DNA of 64,000 nt. It comes from Chryseobacterium sp. G0162. Its GTDB lineage: Bacteria; Bacteroidota; Bacteroidia; Flavobacteriales; Weeksellaceae. The translations under genes were made by a program, and so were the position numbers. Position 1 is the first letter of the stretch. Every line of letters starts with the position of its first letter. Below are positions 1 through 10,200 of this stretch, piece after piece. The DNA is taken from the NCBI RefSeq assembly GCF_003815715.1, contig NZ_CP033922.1:3830001-3894000 (forward strand). Direction: 5' to 3'. The notes beneath the pieces were generated by a model. It ran no database searches and was not told the origin of the DNA. It worked only from the letters and a program-made list of their open reading frames with translations.

Positions 1-116
1 GTAGTACACCATTTCACATTTTTTTATAATGCAATATAACACGCCAAGTTTTGACGTCAGTCTGAAATAGCTTTGCTTAAGAATCAAACACCAAATCACA
101 AAATAGTAAACCATCC

Positions 117-623
117 ATGGATAAACCAAGTGAAAACAGAATAAAAAATCTCCATCCATTGGTAAGGAAAGAAGTCACACAGATTGTAAAAGAATGTGAT
201 GAAGCCCTTACCGGGAGAGCAAAAGTGAGGATTACTCAGGGATTAAGGTCCTTTAAGGAACAGGATGCATTATATGCGCAGGGAAGAACAAAAGCCGGAA
301 AGAAAGTCACCAATGCCAAAGCCGGTCAAAGTATTCACAATTACGGATTAGCGGTAGACATCTGCCTGATTATCGACGGAAAAGCAGCAAGTTGGGACAC
401 TGCGAAAGACTGGGATAATGATGGCGTAGCCGACTGGTACGAATGTGTGAAAATCTTTGCCAGACATGGCTGGGAATGGGGCGGAAACTGGAAAACCTTT
501 AAAGACCTGTCGCACTTTGAGCGCAGATTTATCTGGAAAGGAGAGCGTAAGATCAACGCGACCTGGAGAAACTTACAAAATTTACCAAAAGATAAAGACG
601 GATATGTAATTTTTACGAAATAG
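117..623 (+). CDS. M15-family zinc peptidase (endolysin-like L,D- or D,D-peptidase)
   Basis: A 168-residue protein predicted to cut peptidoglycan stem peptides. The M15 zinc triad is visible: a S-x-H-x-x-G-x-A-x-D motif gives His74 and Asp81, and His133 sits in a Ser-His-Phe-Glu motif. Length and layout fit the CwlK/phage T5 endolysin branch. There is no signal peptide, so a substrate in the periplasm would need lysis, injection or another export route. It is the first gene of the giant-protein cluster on the same strand, separated by 330 bases. It could be a lysis or tail-associated enzyme of that system (inference). The family call is firm, the substrate is not. Confidence 0.85.
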   Translation: MDKPSENRIKNLHPLVRKEVTQIVKECDEALTGRAKVRITQGLRSFKEQDALYAQGRTKAGKKVTNAKAGQSIHNYGLAVDICLIIDGKAASWDTAKDWDNDGVADWYECVKIFARHGWEWGGNWKTFKDLSHFERRFIWKGERKINATWRNLQNLPKDKDGYVIFTK

Positions 624-953
624 TCCCGGGATTATTTCACTGTGAAAATCAATATTACAATCAACCGGAATGATTGTAAAGGAAGGGTTTTGTCTTTTCC
701 GGAAAAATAAAACTTTTCTTCCTTATTGAACAGTTGTTAAAACCTAAAAAATTCTGAATAAAAAAATTATTGAAGCCGCTAAGATGCATGAAGAAAAATC
801 ATATTAAATTTTAAGAAAACACTCTTTAAAAAATAACCTGGCTTATTATTCTTACAGCCTTCATTAACCTTAAGGGTTCAGAATACTTTTTCAGTTTTAC
901 CAGACTTATTATTACCACCGTCTTATCTTTTATTAACACCAAAAATCACAAAA
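624..953. other. 330-base gap between M15 peptidase and the 727-residue gene
   Basis: Apart from the hairpin at 655-679 I see no gene, tRNA or repeat here. It presumably holds the promoter of the downstream cluster, but I found no clear TAnnTTTG box. Confidence 0.4.
655..679 (+). terminator. Possible weak terminator hairpin after the M15 peptidase
   Basis: A 9-bp perfect stem (655-663 with 671-679) around a 7-base loop lies about 30 bases after the stop codon. The tract after it is only moderately T-rich, so efficient termination is uncertain. Confidence 0.3.
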
Positions 954-3137
954 ATGCCACAAAATATTCCATCGGGAAGCTTATCGACAGCTCCCGACAG
1001 CAAGGGGCTTAATGTACGGCCGGATCTTTTGCCGGAGTCTTTCTTCTTCTTGGAGAAAGGAAAAGCATTCTCACAAAGCCCGGCCGAAAAGTTTGGAGCC
1101 AATGGTACTGTATTCAGGACCACCTCCAAAGTAAGCCTTAGCGGTACCGGCAAAATATATACTATTTGCCAGGGACAGGTATTTTTACAACCTTGTGGTA
1201 CAGATGCCACTAAAGTAAATGCGATCCTGAAGCCTTTTAATCAGCCGATTAAAGGATTAGCGATCAAATATATCGTATACAGAGGCCTGAACAGATCCAA
1301 CTTCTTTGACTCTAACCTCATCATTAAGGATGGAACAGGAGTAACAGGTTTTGTAGACGTCATCAGAAAAGAATTTAAGGGACTCTATAATATGCTGGGA
1401 ATTACTGTCCCTCAGTTTACGGCTCAGCATATCGGGTTTCCGGTAGGAAATTCCCAATTAGAAACTGATCTTATTGATGATTATTTCCTTAAGATCTCTA
1501 AAGTTGAGGTCACAGGAGGTAATGCTACTGAACAGCCTAAAAAAGCTTTTGAACTGCCTATGATCCCAAGAGGAACGCATCTTGGAAATGCTACAGGAAG
1601 TGTAGGAATTGATATCGTATTGAACGAAGGAGACTATACGGTAGCGAACGATCCAAACCCATTTCAATTAAATCTGGCTTTTGCCCGAAGTGCAGACCAC
1701 GTTTTAGATCAGGCCATAGGAAATACTTCTTTTAAAAAGAAACTCATCAGAGAAACAGCCACCCAATTCCTTGATATTGCAGCCTTTTATGGTTTGCATA
1801 CGCAGGGGAAAGGAAAAATCCATATGAGTGATAACTCTGTTCGGCAAACTGTAGAAGAAATTGGTAATCAGATTTCAGGTTTTAAAACAGCTGATACAAC
1901 TTATCTGTACATTCAGGGAAGCCGACAGAGATCTTATAATTTCTATGGAAATCAGAATCTGGAAGGAAGTACCCATAATATTAAAATTGGACAAACCACG
2001 ACGAACCTTTCTTTAGAGCAGTTTGAAGCAGGATGGCCGGTAAAAGAGTTGGTTGCACAACCATCATTGGTAGTTCAACTTACAACTGATAATAACGATG
2101 CTGCTGCGATGTACGTAAAACAAGGCGTTTTACAAGATACTCCCAATGAAGATTATTTTATCAGAGGTAAAAATTTACTACAGGGAACAGCTAATGGAGT
2201 GGACACCAATTTCACAAAACCTATTACTTTCAGATTAGATAAAACAAGTGCTGGTAAAACGGTTGCTTCTTTTATACAGTTGATTTATGAAGGAAAAACC
2301 GTGAAAATTACTTCTGAAACTCCTGGTCCAAATCCAGGTGATCCTGCTGTAAGTACAACTTATGATTTGAAAGACATTGATGATATTTTCGGATTGATTA
2401 ATGTGACTCCAAAAATTCAGTCTAAAGGAGGAAGTGAGCTTGTTTATGTAATTGATCAGAATTTATTATTGATTGATTTTGAAAATAAGGCAGGAGGTAA
2501 AGATATTGCAACAGTAACTACCAAGAAAGTAGAGGATCTGATCATGAAAAATGATACGGATAGTCTGAAAAGGGTTACTTATGAGACGTTGTTGAATAAT
2601 ATCCGGCAGAATGTAGGTGCATTTTTTGAAAGTAGAGCTGCTTATCAGGATAATTCTAACAGTGGTACAGTTTCCTATAGTGATAAACGGAATAATTTTT
2701 ATCAACCTGAAACTCCTTATTATTTCCAAACAGAAGTATACAATGATTCTAATGGAACATCTATAACAGGGTTATCATTGCATGTAGCAGATGGTACTTT
2801 ACCAAGTAAAAAGGTATTAGGAATAACAGAAGATGAGAATAATGTTTTTATAAATCTTATAGGCAATCAGATTAACAATGCTAAATTTTATTTCAAAAAC
2901 GAGCTTCTAAATGAGAATGATGCTTATACCTCAATTGATGGAGTAAAATATAAGAAATATAGCTTGGCAATAGTAGGTGAGAATCAATCAGGAGGTTTAG
3001 TTCTGATAACACCTACGAATAAAGTATATGTAACGACAACAGATGATATGGTCTTTGCTTCTGAGGAATATTCAAAATGGATACCATTATTTGTATCGAG
3101 TGTTGATAATAATATTTATGAAAAAATTAAATCGTAA
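954..3137 (+). CDS. Unknown 727-residue cluster protein
   Basis: I do not recognise the family. The protein has no signal peptide and no obvious membrane segment, and its sequence looks beta-rich and soluble. The first two thirds use a moderately GC-rich vocabulary like the later giant genes. From roughly 2600 onward the DNA becomes AT-rich and merges into the AT-rich toxin gene, whose start lies only 2 bases after this stop. This suggests a conserved N-terminal part with an exchangeable C-terminal part. The tight spacing points to co-transcription with the toxin gene. It may be a structural carrier or adaptor for the toxin, which is inference from position only. Confidence 0.8.
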   Translation: MPQNIPSGSLSTAPDSKGLNVRPDLLPESFFFLEKGKAFSQSPAEKFGANGTVFRTTSKVSLSGTGKIYTICQGQVFLQPCGTDATKVNAILKPFNQPIKGLAIKYIVYRGLNRSNFFDSNLIIKDGTGVTGFVDVIRKEFKGLYNMLGITVPQFTAQHIGFPVGNSQLETDLIDDYFLKISKVEVTGGNATEQPKKAFELPMIPRGTHLGNATGSVGIDIVLNEGDYTVANDPNPFQLNLAFARSADHVLDQAIGNTSFKKKLIRETATQFLDIAAFYGLHTQGKGKIHMSDNSVRQTVEEIGNQISGFKTADTTYLYIQGSRQRSYNFYGNQNLEGSTHNIKIGQTTTNLSLEQFEAGWPVKELVAQPSLVVQLTTDNNDAAAMYVKQGVLQDTPNEDYFIRGKNLLQGTANGVDTNFTKPITFRLDKTSAGKTVASFIQLIYEGKTVKITSETPGPNPGDPAVSTTYDLKDIDDIFGLINVTPKIQSKGGSELVYVIDQNLLLIDFENKAGGKDIATVTTKKVEDLIMKNDTDSLKRVTYETLLNNIRQNVGAFFESRAAYQDNSNSGTVSYSDKRNNFYQPETPYYFQTEVYNDSNGTSITGLSLHVADGTLPSKKVLGITEDENNVFINLIGNQINNAKFYFKNELLNENDAYTSIDGVKYKKYSLAIVGENQSGGLVLITPTNKVYVTTTDDMVFASEEYSKWIPLFVSSVDNNIYEKIKS

Positions 3138-3139
3138 AA

Positions 3140-6100
3140 ATGGAATCAGCAATATTAACAGCTAAAAATGGAATTCCCGTAAGATTAAAGGGAATTTCCC
3201 CACAAATCAATGGTGCTAATTATGAAATTTCACCTAGTTATTATAATATAAAGGGTGAATTACTTAATTTTTATTATAAAGGGATCTTATATACATATAT
3301 AGGAGAAATTGATTACTATGAAAGTGATAGAAAGCACAAAAAGTTAAAAAAAGGATATTGTAAATCCTCTGTATATGTAAATTATAAGAAATACGAAAAT
3401 CAAATAGATAATTTATTGAAACCAGAAAACTGGTTTGAAGATTTTGAATTTGCGAAAAAAGGAGATCTTTTTAAGATTGATCGAGTTGAGTTTAAAGGAA
3501 GTTTAACAAATGGATATAAGAAGTATTTTATTTATTCACAATATGAATTTAAAATAAATAATTTAGAAATTGACTTTTCAAATAGTGACCAATATCCTCC
3601 TGAGAATTTAAATGTAAATAGTCCAAACTATAGTAAAAAAGTAAGAACAGATCGAGACTTACAGTCCAATTATTCTAATATAGAAGAAGGAAATTTCTTT
3701 ACAAAAAATTTTAAAAATAAAATTGATGGTATTAAAATTTCAGATGCTTCTAAGGAAATTTTATATGAAGGAATTATTAAAATATGTTTCAGAATTGATA
3801 AAATATATCGTGAAGTTTTAGATATATTAGCAATAGAGAAGCTTCAGAGTATTTTAAATCTAATTAATGGAATTCCAGTAGGAGTAGATGCACATAATTA
3901 TATAGATAATATTGCTTCACCAATTACTACATCTTATTTAACAAAAACAGATAAGACAATAGCTCATTTGTTAATAGATTGGGGATATAAAGATTTATTG
4001 AATACAAAAGAGTTAGCCTTTGATGTAAATGAGGATCAATTTTATAATGGAGTCTATAGGCCTTTTGATAATTATTATAATGCACTTGTAAACTTCCATA
4101 ATAATCTTTCTTATAAAGATGAAAGTCTTCTTTTCGGTTCACCAGCTACATTACCTGCAACATGGGATTCTACAATATTATTAGAACAAGATAATAAAAG
4201 ATTTCAGTATTTATGTCATGTCTTACCTTCTAGCGCAATATCACTACTTAGTGCTTCTGAAAGAATTAAAGTTATTGAGACTTTTATTAATGAAACAAGT
4301 CTTTCCTATGAAGCTCAATTTAATATTTTAAAAATAATTCATTCTTTTTATCTTTTTCCTGAAGATGGGGAAACCTTTCTAATATTTCTTTTAAAAACGA
4401 GAAGTGGGGTGTATACTAATTTTGATTTATTATTTAGGCTTTTTGATGATGATACTAAACAATATATCTCTCCAGTAGTAGGCTTTTTTGCAAATGAAAA
4501 GACATATAGAAGGAATTTTATTTATGGGTTATATCAAGTTTGGAAAAAAAGTAAATATGATTTTAGATTTATTCCTTCAGGAGTTACTCCAACTGAAGAT
4601 GGAACAAATCCTAATGCATACTTTCAGACTTCCCAAGGTGAGCAATACTATAAACCGGACAATGATGACAACTATTATGTAACTCTTGAATTTGCATATA
4701 ATGAAGTATCTAACAATCCTAACTTTAAAATTAATTCTGATACAGAATATACTATTAATAAAGATTTAAATAGAGAGAAAGTAACAATAACAAGGGTTAT
4801 TACTCATAACAGAAGTAGTAAAGAATACATTTTTTTAGACCCTAATGCATCAGTACAAATTGAGAAGAAGGAAATGGAATTCCATCTTTATCAACCTTTG
4901 AATATGATCGGTTTTAAAGAGTTTGAAAATCTTAAAGAATATCTTCCAAAGGACCCGATTTTGCCTGCTTTTGTATATTATTATTGCCAAGATTATGAAA
5001 GAATTAAAGAGATTAACACAGCCTGGTCTACAGGAATAGATATAGCAGCTGAAATTTTAATTTTCTTTACTACTGGAGGTGTTGGACTTATTAAAGATTT
5101 AAAATACCTTAAATATGTAACAAAGATTGGTAAAGCTATTCGCGCAACATCGGCTACTCAGGACGTTGTACTTACTTTAAGGGGGGTTGAAGCGGGGTTT
5201 GAAGTGTTTTCTGTAACTTCAGCTATGTGTTATAGTGCTGCCAATTATATTGCTACCACAAGTGATAATGAAACAGCACAAAAAGTGGCTCGAGTATTTT
5301 TTTGGTTAACAATGTTAAGTGCTGGGGCTACTATTTATGCAAGAAGAAAAGCAGCTAATGCGGCAAGAGACCTTGTTTCAAACCAGACTACATTTAATAC
5401 ACTATCTGATGAGATTAAAAGTGTTGCCAATCATTTAGTCGGAGCAGAAGATATGGCAATGTTTACTTATAAAGCAAAACTTCAGAATGAATATCCTTAC
5501 TTTTATAGTTATTATATTCAACTACCAAATATTGGAGGAGTAGATTATCAAAAAGTTTTTCAAGCAGAGTTTAAAAATCTTAAGCCTAATCAACTTGCTA
5601 AACTTAATAGTTCTACGATTAATACTGCAGCAAATTGGCGTGATTTATATACCAAATCTATTATCGATAGAAAAATGGTTGAAGTGATTGCTAATCAAGG
5701 AAAAGTAGATGACATTTTAAGATTCTATGCTGAACCTATTCTAAGAAAAGAATTAGAGGCAATGTATTTTGATTCAAGATGGAGGTTTTTAGATAATTTC
5801 GGAAATATTGATAATATTGTATATAATGAATTAAAAGAAAAACCGCTTGGAATTCATTTTTTATTAGATACAAAGACACTACCTAAAAATTCTATTGAAA
5901 TGTTTGATGCAGATGATGTTATAGAAATTTTGGCGTCAAAATTACCAAGTGAATCACACTTAGGAACTTTATTTCAAAAGAATAGATTAACATGGGCTAA
6001 ATCAATTAAAAATTATCCTGTTAATATAGAAATTATTCCACTGTCAAAAAATCAACTGAAAAGTCTTTATGAGAGGCATTTTGATCTGTTTGCAAATATA

Positions 6101-6580
6101 TCGAAAAGAACTTTTAATTCTTATAAAGGATCAAATCGCTTATTTGTTAAAATAAATTGTTACGAATCTGGTGTTTTAGTTGAGCCTACTATTTTAGAAA
6201 ATTACCTTTCAGGTTATAAAACAACCGCAGAGAAATTATATAGTGCAGCTCCTAATTTAAAAGCTCAACATCATTTTGTCGATCCTGACGATTGGGGGAA
6301 ATTTAGGACTTTTGCACGAAATGCTTTTGATGATGCGGGAGATTCAAGATTTAATGAAACTGAAGTGAAGTTTTTGTATAATTTTTTTGCAAATCATTTT
6401 CATAAAGGTAATAGATTTGTGGTAGAAATGGAATCTATTCTTTATACTTGTAGAAATTGTCAAAAATATTTACAAGCTGCTCAAAAATATGCCAAATCTC
6501 AAAATAAAATTATCGAATTTAAATTTTTAGCTCATACAGAAGCTGTAGATATGGATGCTGTATTAAAATTAATAGAATAG
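3140..6580 (+). CDS. Giant putative polymorphic toxin with C-terminal deaminase-like domain
   Basis: A 1146-residue protein without a signal peptide. The long N-terminal part is unrecognised. Hydrophobic helical stretches lie near residues 630-655 and 690-730 and could serve membrane passage. The last 80 residues match the layout of zinc-dependent deaminase toxins: a Glu-Thr-Glu motif at 1073-1075 where the catalytic Glu is expected, a beta strand, then C-R-N-C with Cys1104 and Cys1107 as zinc ligands. The usual His/Cys (Asp in some toxin families) two residues before the catalytic Glu is Glu1073 here, which is unusual. A SUKH-type immunity gene follows directly, as expected for a toxin. The gene is strikingly AT-rich, a sign of transfer. 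The nucleic-acid target is unknown. Confidence 0.6.
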   Translation: MESAILTAKNGIPVRLKGISPQINGANYEISPSYYNIKGELLNFYYKGILYTYIGEIDYYESDRKHKKLKKGYCKSSVYVNYKKYENQIDNLLKPENWFEDFEFAKKGDLFKIDRVEFKGSLTNGYKKYFIYSQYEFKINNLEIDFSNSDQYPPENLNVNSPNYSKKVRTDRDLQSNYSNIEEGNFFTKNFKNKIDGIKISDASKEILYEGIIKICFRIDKIYREVLDILAIEKLQSILNLINGIPVGVDAHNYIDNIASPITTSYLTKTDKTIAHLLIDWGYKDLLNTKELAFDVNEDQFYNGVYRPFDNYYNALVNFHNNLSYKDESLLFGSPATLPATWDSTILLEQDNKRFQYLCHVLPSSAISLLSASERIKVIETFINETSLSYEAQFNILKIIHSFYLFPEDGETFLIFLLKTRSGVYTNFDLLFRLFDDDTKQYISPVVGFFANEKTYRRNFIYGLYQVWKKSKYDFRFIPSGVTPTEDGTNPNAYFQTSQGEQYYKPDNDDNYYVTLEFAYNEVSNNPNFKINSDTEYTINKDLNREKVTITRVITHNRSSKEYIFLDPNASVQIEKKEMEFHLYQPLNMIGFKEFENLKEYLPKDPILPAFVYYYCQDYERIKEINTAWSTGIDIAAEILIFFTTGGVGLIKDLKYLKYVTKIGKAIRATSATQDVVLTLRGVEAGFEVFSVTSAMCYSAANYIATTSDNETAQKVARVFFWLTMLSAGATIYARRKAANAARDLVSNQTTFNTLSDEIKSVANHLVGAEDMAMFTYKAKLQNEYPYFYSYYIQLPNIGGVDYQKVFQAEFKNLKPNQLAKLNSSTINTAANWRDLYTKSIIDRKMVEVIANQGKVDDILRFYAEPILRKELEAMYFDSRWRFLDNFGNIDNIVYNELKEKPLGIHFLLDTKTLPKNSIEMFDADDVIEILASKLPSESHLGTLFQKNRLTWAKSIKNYPVNIEIIPLSKNQLKSLYERHFDLFANISKRTFNSYKGSNRLFVKINCYESGVLVEPTILENYLSGYKTTAEKLYSAAPNLKAQHHFVDPDDWGKFRTFARNAFDDAGDSRFNETEVKFLYNFFANHFHKGNRFVVEMESILYTCRNCQKYLQAAQKYAKSQNKIIEFKFLAHTEAVDMDAVLKLIE

Positions 6581-6586
6581 AACATT

Positions 6587-7069
6587 ATGAATATAGAATT
6601 TTTAAAATATTTACAAGATAATCCGGCAGCAAAACCCGGTAATATTGAATACGAAGGAAGAATTGAACCTCTCTCTCTTTCTGAAATACAACAGTTGGAA
6701 GCTATATACAATAATGGAAATATATTTCCAAAAGCATTAAGAGAACTTTTATTTCTTGCAGGAAAACGATGTTATGTATTAACATATAATATATTTGAAA
6801 ATCAGCATGAGCTCCAAGAAGAGCCTAGATTATGGCTCCAAGAAAATAATAAAATAATAAATCGGCCCTTCTATGTTATTGAAGCAAGAAATATTGAAGA
6901 GTCATTTTTATTTGTTTATTTAGATGAAGGAGATGATCCTGTAGTTCGACAAGCATATTTGTTTGATAGAAGTGATATGCAATTTATTAGCAGTTTATTA
7001 GGGAAAAAATTATCTCAATTGATAAAATATCGTATTGATATAAAGAAGGAGGGATATAATCCTTTTTAG
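6587..7069 (+). CDS. SUKH (SMI1/KNR4-type) immunity protein
   Basis: A 160-residue cytoplasmic protein. The segment around residues 30-55 has the typical SUKH opening: a Leu-Ser-x-x-Glu-Ile helix, then a Pro-x-x-Leu-Arg-x-Leu-Leu helix and a small glycine turn. An acidic strand-turn region follows at 105-120. SUKH proteins are known antitoxins of polymorphic nuclease and deaminase toxins. This gene starts 6 bases after the putative toxin gene and shares its AT-rich composition, so the two look like one toxin-immunity cassette. The immunity role is inferred from family and position. Confidence 0.7.
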   Translation: MNIEFLKYLQDNPAAKPGNIEYEGRIEPLSLSEIQQLEAIYNNGNIFPKALRELLFLAGKRCYVLTYNIFENQHELQEEPRLWLQENNKIINRPFYVIEARNIEESFLFVYLDEGDDPVVRQAYLFDRSDMQFISSLLGKKLSQLIKYRIDIKKEGYNPF

Positions 7070-7174
7070 TAAACTAATTGGTTTATTTATATTAGAAATA
7101 AGGTAGGATGAAAAATCTAACAACTTACCTGAAACATTCTATCACCACGGGAAATTAAGTAAATCCTACTTAAT

Positions 7175-7204
7175 AAGGCTTTTGTTTGCCTAAACGAAAG
7201 CCTT
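7175..7204 (+). promoter_or_regulatory. Intercistronic hairpin before the 2296-residue gene
   Basis: An 8-bp perfect stem (7175-7182 with 7197-7204) continues as a shorter inner 4-bp stem. It ends 28 bases before the ATG of the next gene. No T-run follows, so it could be an mRNA processing or stability element, or a weak terminator for the immunity gene. Confidence 0.4.
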
Positions 7205-7232
7205 CCACTCACCCAAACACAAAATTATTTTT

Positions 7233-10200
7233 ATGTCAAATCAAACACCGGTAACACACAGGTATTACCCGAGGTTATCCTCTGTGGTTACAAAAGACGA
7301 CATCCCGGACATTCTGGGATTCTTAAAACCGGGGATTACTAACCTCCTCGATAAAATCTATTATAAAGATTTACAGTATAGTAAAGGGCCGAAAGGAGAT
7401 TCAGCGTTTTACAGTTTATCTGTCGTTTCCAAGAGAATCGATATTGAAATTCCGGGAACAGGGATTTCATTAGTCCTGAACGGAACAGATGACACCGCGA
7501 TCTCCGCATTTCCCATTACCGTTGAATACCAATGGAAGATCCTGGCGTATTTACGCTACTTCAGCTTAGGAAACTTTTCCTTTGAACCTCAGCAGATCTT
7601 CGAGGTAGCCCTTAGGGTGCTTAACGTAACGGAAGAACAGGCCATCGCGCACTTTGTGAACACATTTGTCTCACCAGCGAATCAGAATATCACGCCTCTG
7701 ATGCAGTTTGTGAAGGATATTAATGACTCACATAGTTTGGGACTTACATTGCCATCCGATGCTACGACAGTTACAGACGTGGTACAGGATATTTTTAATA
7801 AAACGGCAGGAAAGTATGCTTCATTAGTTGCTTTTGCAACCTACTTGCTTTCCAGCGACATGCAGGAGACAGCAGAAAAGGTAAAAACCTTTTTTAAAGC
7901 TTTAATGCCACAGGATATTGATGAGTTCATCAAAGAGGTAGCCATTCCGAAATTTAAGGCAACCTTAATGCTGTCGGCAGCTATTGAATTTCCCAGAAGT
8001 ATTTTAAAACCGGTAAATCCATTAAAACACCCGACAGCTCCTTTAGAAGTCATTGAGGATGAAACTAAAAAAGTAACCCTTAGTTTTGGAGAAGCTTTAT
8101 TCTATGCGGATACTGAAAAAGGTTTCGGATACAATATGGATCTGGTTCTGAATATGAGTAATCCTGCTCAGATTGGAAACACAGGCTTTGTGATTGATAT
8201 TCACAACCTGAAAATTGACCTCAGCAAAACGGAAAATATCGCCGAAGCTGATGCAGACGGAAGACCTAAGGAATTTATGGGGGTCTATATGGAATACACC
8301 GAGATTTTCCTTCCGAAAAAATGGTTTAAAAAGAAAAATCCTGAAGGGAATAGTCAACAGACCATCGGTATTTCAGCCAATCATATGCTGATCGGAACCG
8401 GAGGGCTTTCAGGAAATATTGCCATTAGACCTACCTACGCCGTTAAAACAGTAGGAACCGAGACAAAAGTTGTTGATTATTACAGTAAGTTTTTTAAGCT
8501 TGATTATGATAATCTAAAAGTGAAATCCATGAGTAGCTCTAATGAAACAACTATTCATAACATGGATGAACTGATGACTTTTATGGATGGTTTGGCATCG
8601 CCTTCTGAACTTAAGTTTGTTTACCCAATGGGACTAAGAACCGTTGCCGGAGATTACAGGGAATTCCAGAAAGAAGAAGACTATTATAAATTCCTGGCAA
8701 GTCTTTCTACAGACAGTCTTGATAATGATAACCGTACCTTATGGTTTAACCTTGGAAAAGATACCGAAAAATCATGGGAATTAGGATTCAGTAAATTTGA
8801 TATTGATTTCCACCAGGGACAGGTAGTACACTCCTCATTACATGCTGGGCTGAAAATTAAAAAATTCAAAGATTATCAGGGTGCGGACATGGTCATTGAT
8901 GTTGTTGGAGAATGGGAAAGCAAAGAAAATTTCAAGCTTTCTGCAGCCATTCTGCCTTTTGGTCTGAAAATGAACCTTTTTAACATCCTTAACTTTTATT
9001 TGCAAAGAATAGAAGTCGGAAAGAAAAATGATAACTTCTATGTGGAAGCAGATACTAAGATTACCTTCCCTGAGGGTTCATTCGGAGAAAGATTGTTAGG
9101 AAAAGAAGGAATTGATCTTCCGGCTATCCGTTATTATGCTAACGGTAAATTTGAAATCGCAGGCGGGAGCTCTATTATTCCAACCAACCTTCACCTGAAC
9201 TTAGGTCCGGTACGTATGGCAGTTACAGCCATCCATATGGGAACCATCCAGAGAATGTTCAATGGTAATATGCGTACCTATAATTATATCGGATTTGATG
9301 GTGGTATTAATATCAATCCACTAGGTCTTGATGTAAGAGGTAATGGGGTAAAATACTATTATACTGCTGATAACGATGAATTCGGTGGAACTAAAGATGA
9401 TTATTTCCATATTTCAACCTTAGAAGTTGATTTAGTAATTCCGGGAACAGCCAGTGCAAGTGCTGCAGTAGCTATTATCAAAGGGGCTCTTACCATTCCT
9501 GAACCAGGAAAATCTACAGAATATAGAGGTAAAGTTTCTCTTCAGCTGCCGAAAATGAATATTTCCGGTTCTGCAGAAATGGCTTTTGATCCTAAATATC
9601 CGGGATTCCTGGTAGATGCAAGCGTCGAATTGCCATTCGTGATCCCATTAGGTTCATTTGGTATCTTCGGATTCAGGGGGCTTATCGGATACCGATATGT
9701 TGCTCATAAGAAAGCTATTGGAATGACAGAAAATGATACCTGGTATGATTATTATGTACATCCGCAGCGAGGAATCAATACCGATAAATTTATCGGACCT
9801 CAGTATACTCAGGAGTATAGCGCACCATTCTCCTTTGGAGCAGGGGCATCTCTGGCAACCTTAGACGGACGTCTTGCTTCATTGCGTGCCATGGTATTGC
9901 TTTCAGTACCAAGTATGTTTGCGATTGACGCCGGATTAACGATTATCAGTGAGCGTCTCGGATTGACGGAGGATGACCCTAAAGTTCCGCCATTCTATGC
10001 ATTCGTTATCGTCGGTGACAATTCACTGGAAATTGGAGCAGGAGGTAACTTCCAGCTTAATAAAAATAACGGGTCATTTATTGATATTAAGGCCGAAGTT
10101 CAGATGGGATTCTTCTTTAAAAATCAAAGGCCATGGTATGTCAATTTCGGAACAAGGGACAAACCGATCAGGGCTAGTCTATTTAAAGATTCGGTGAATA

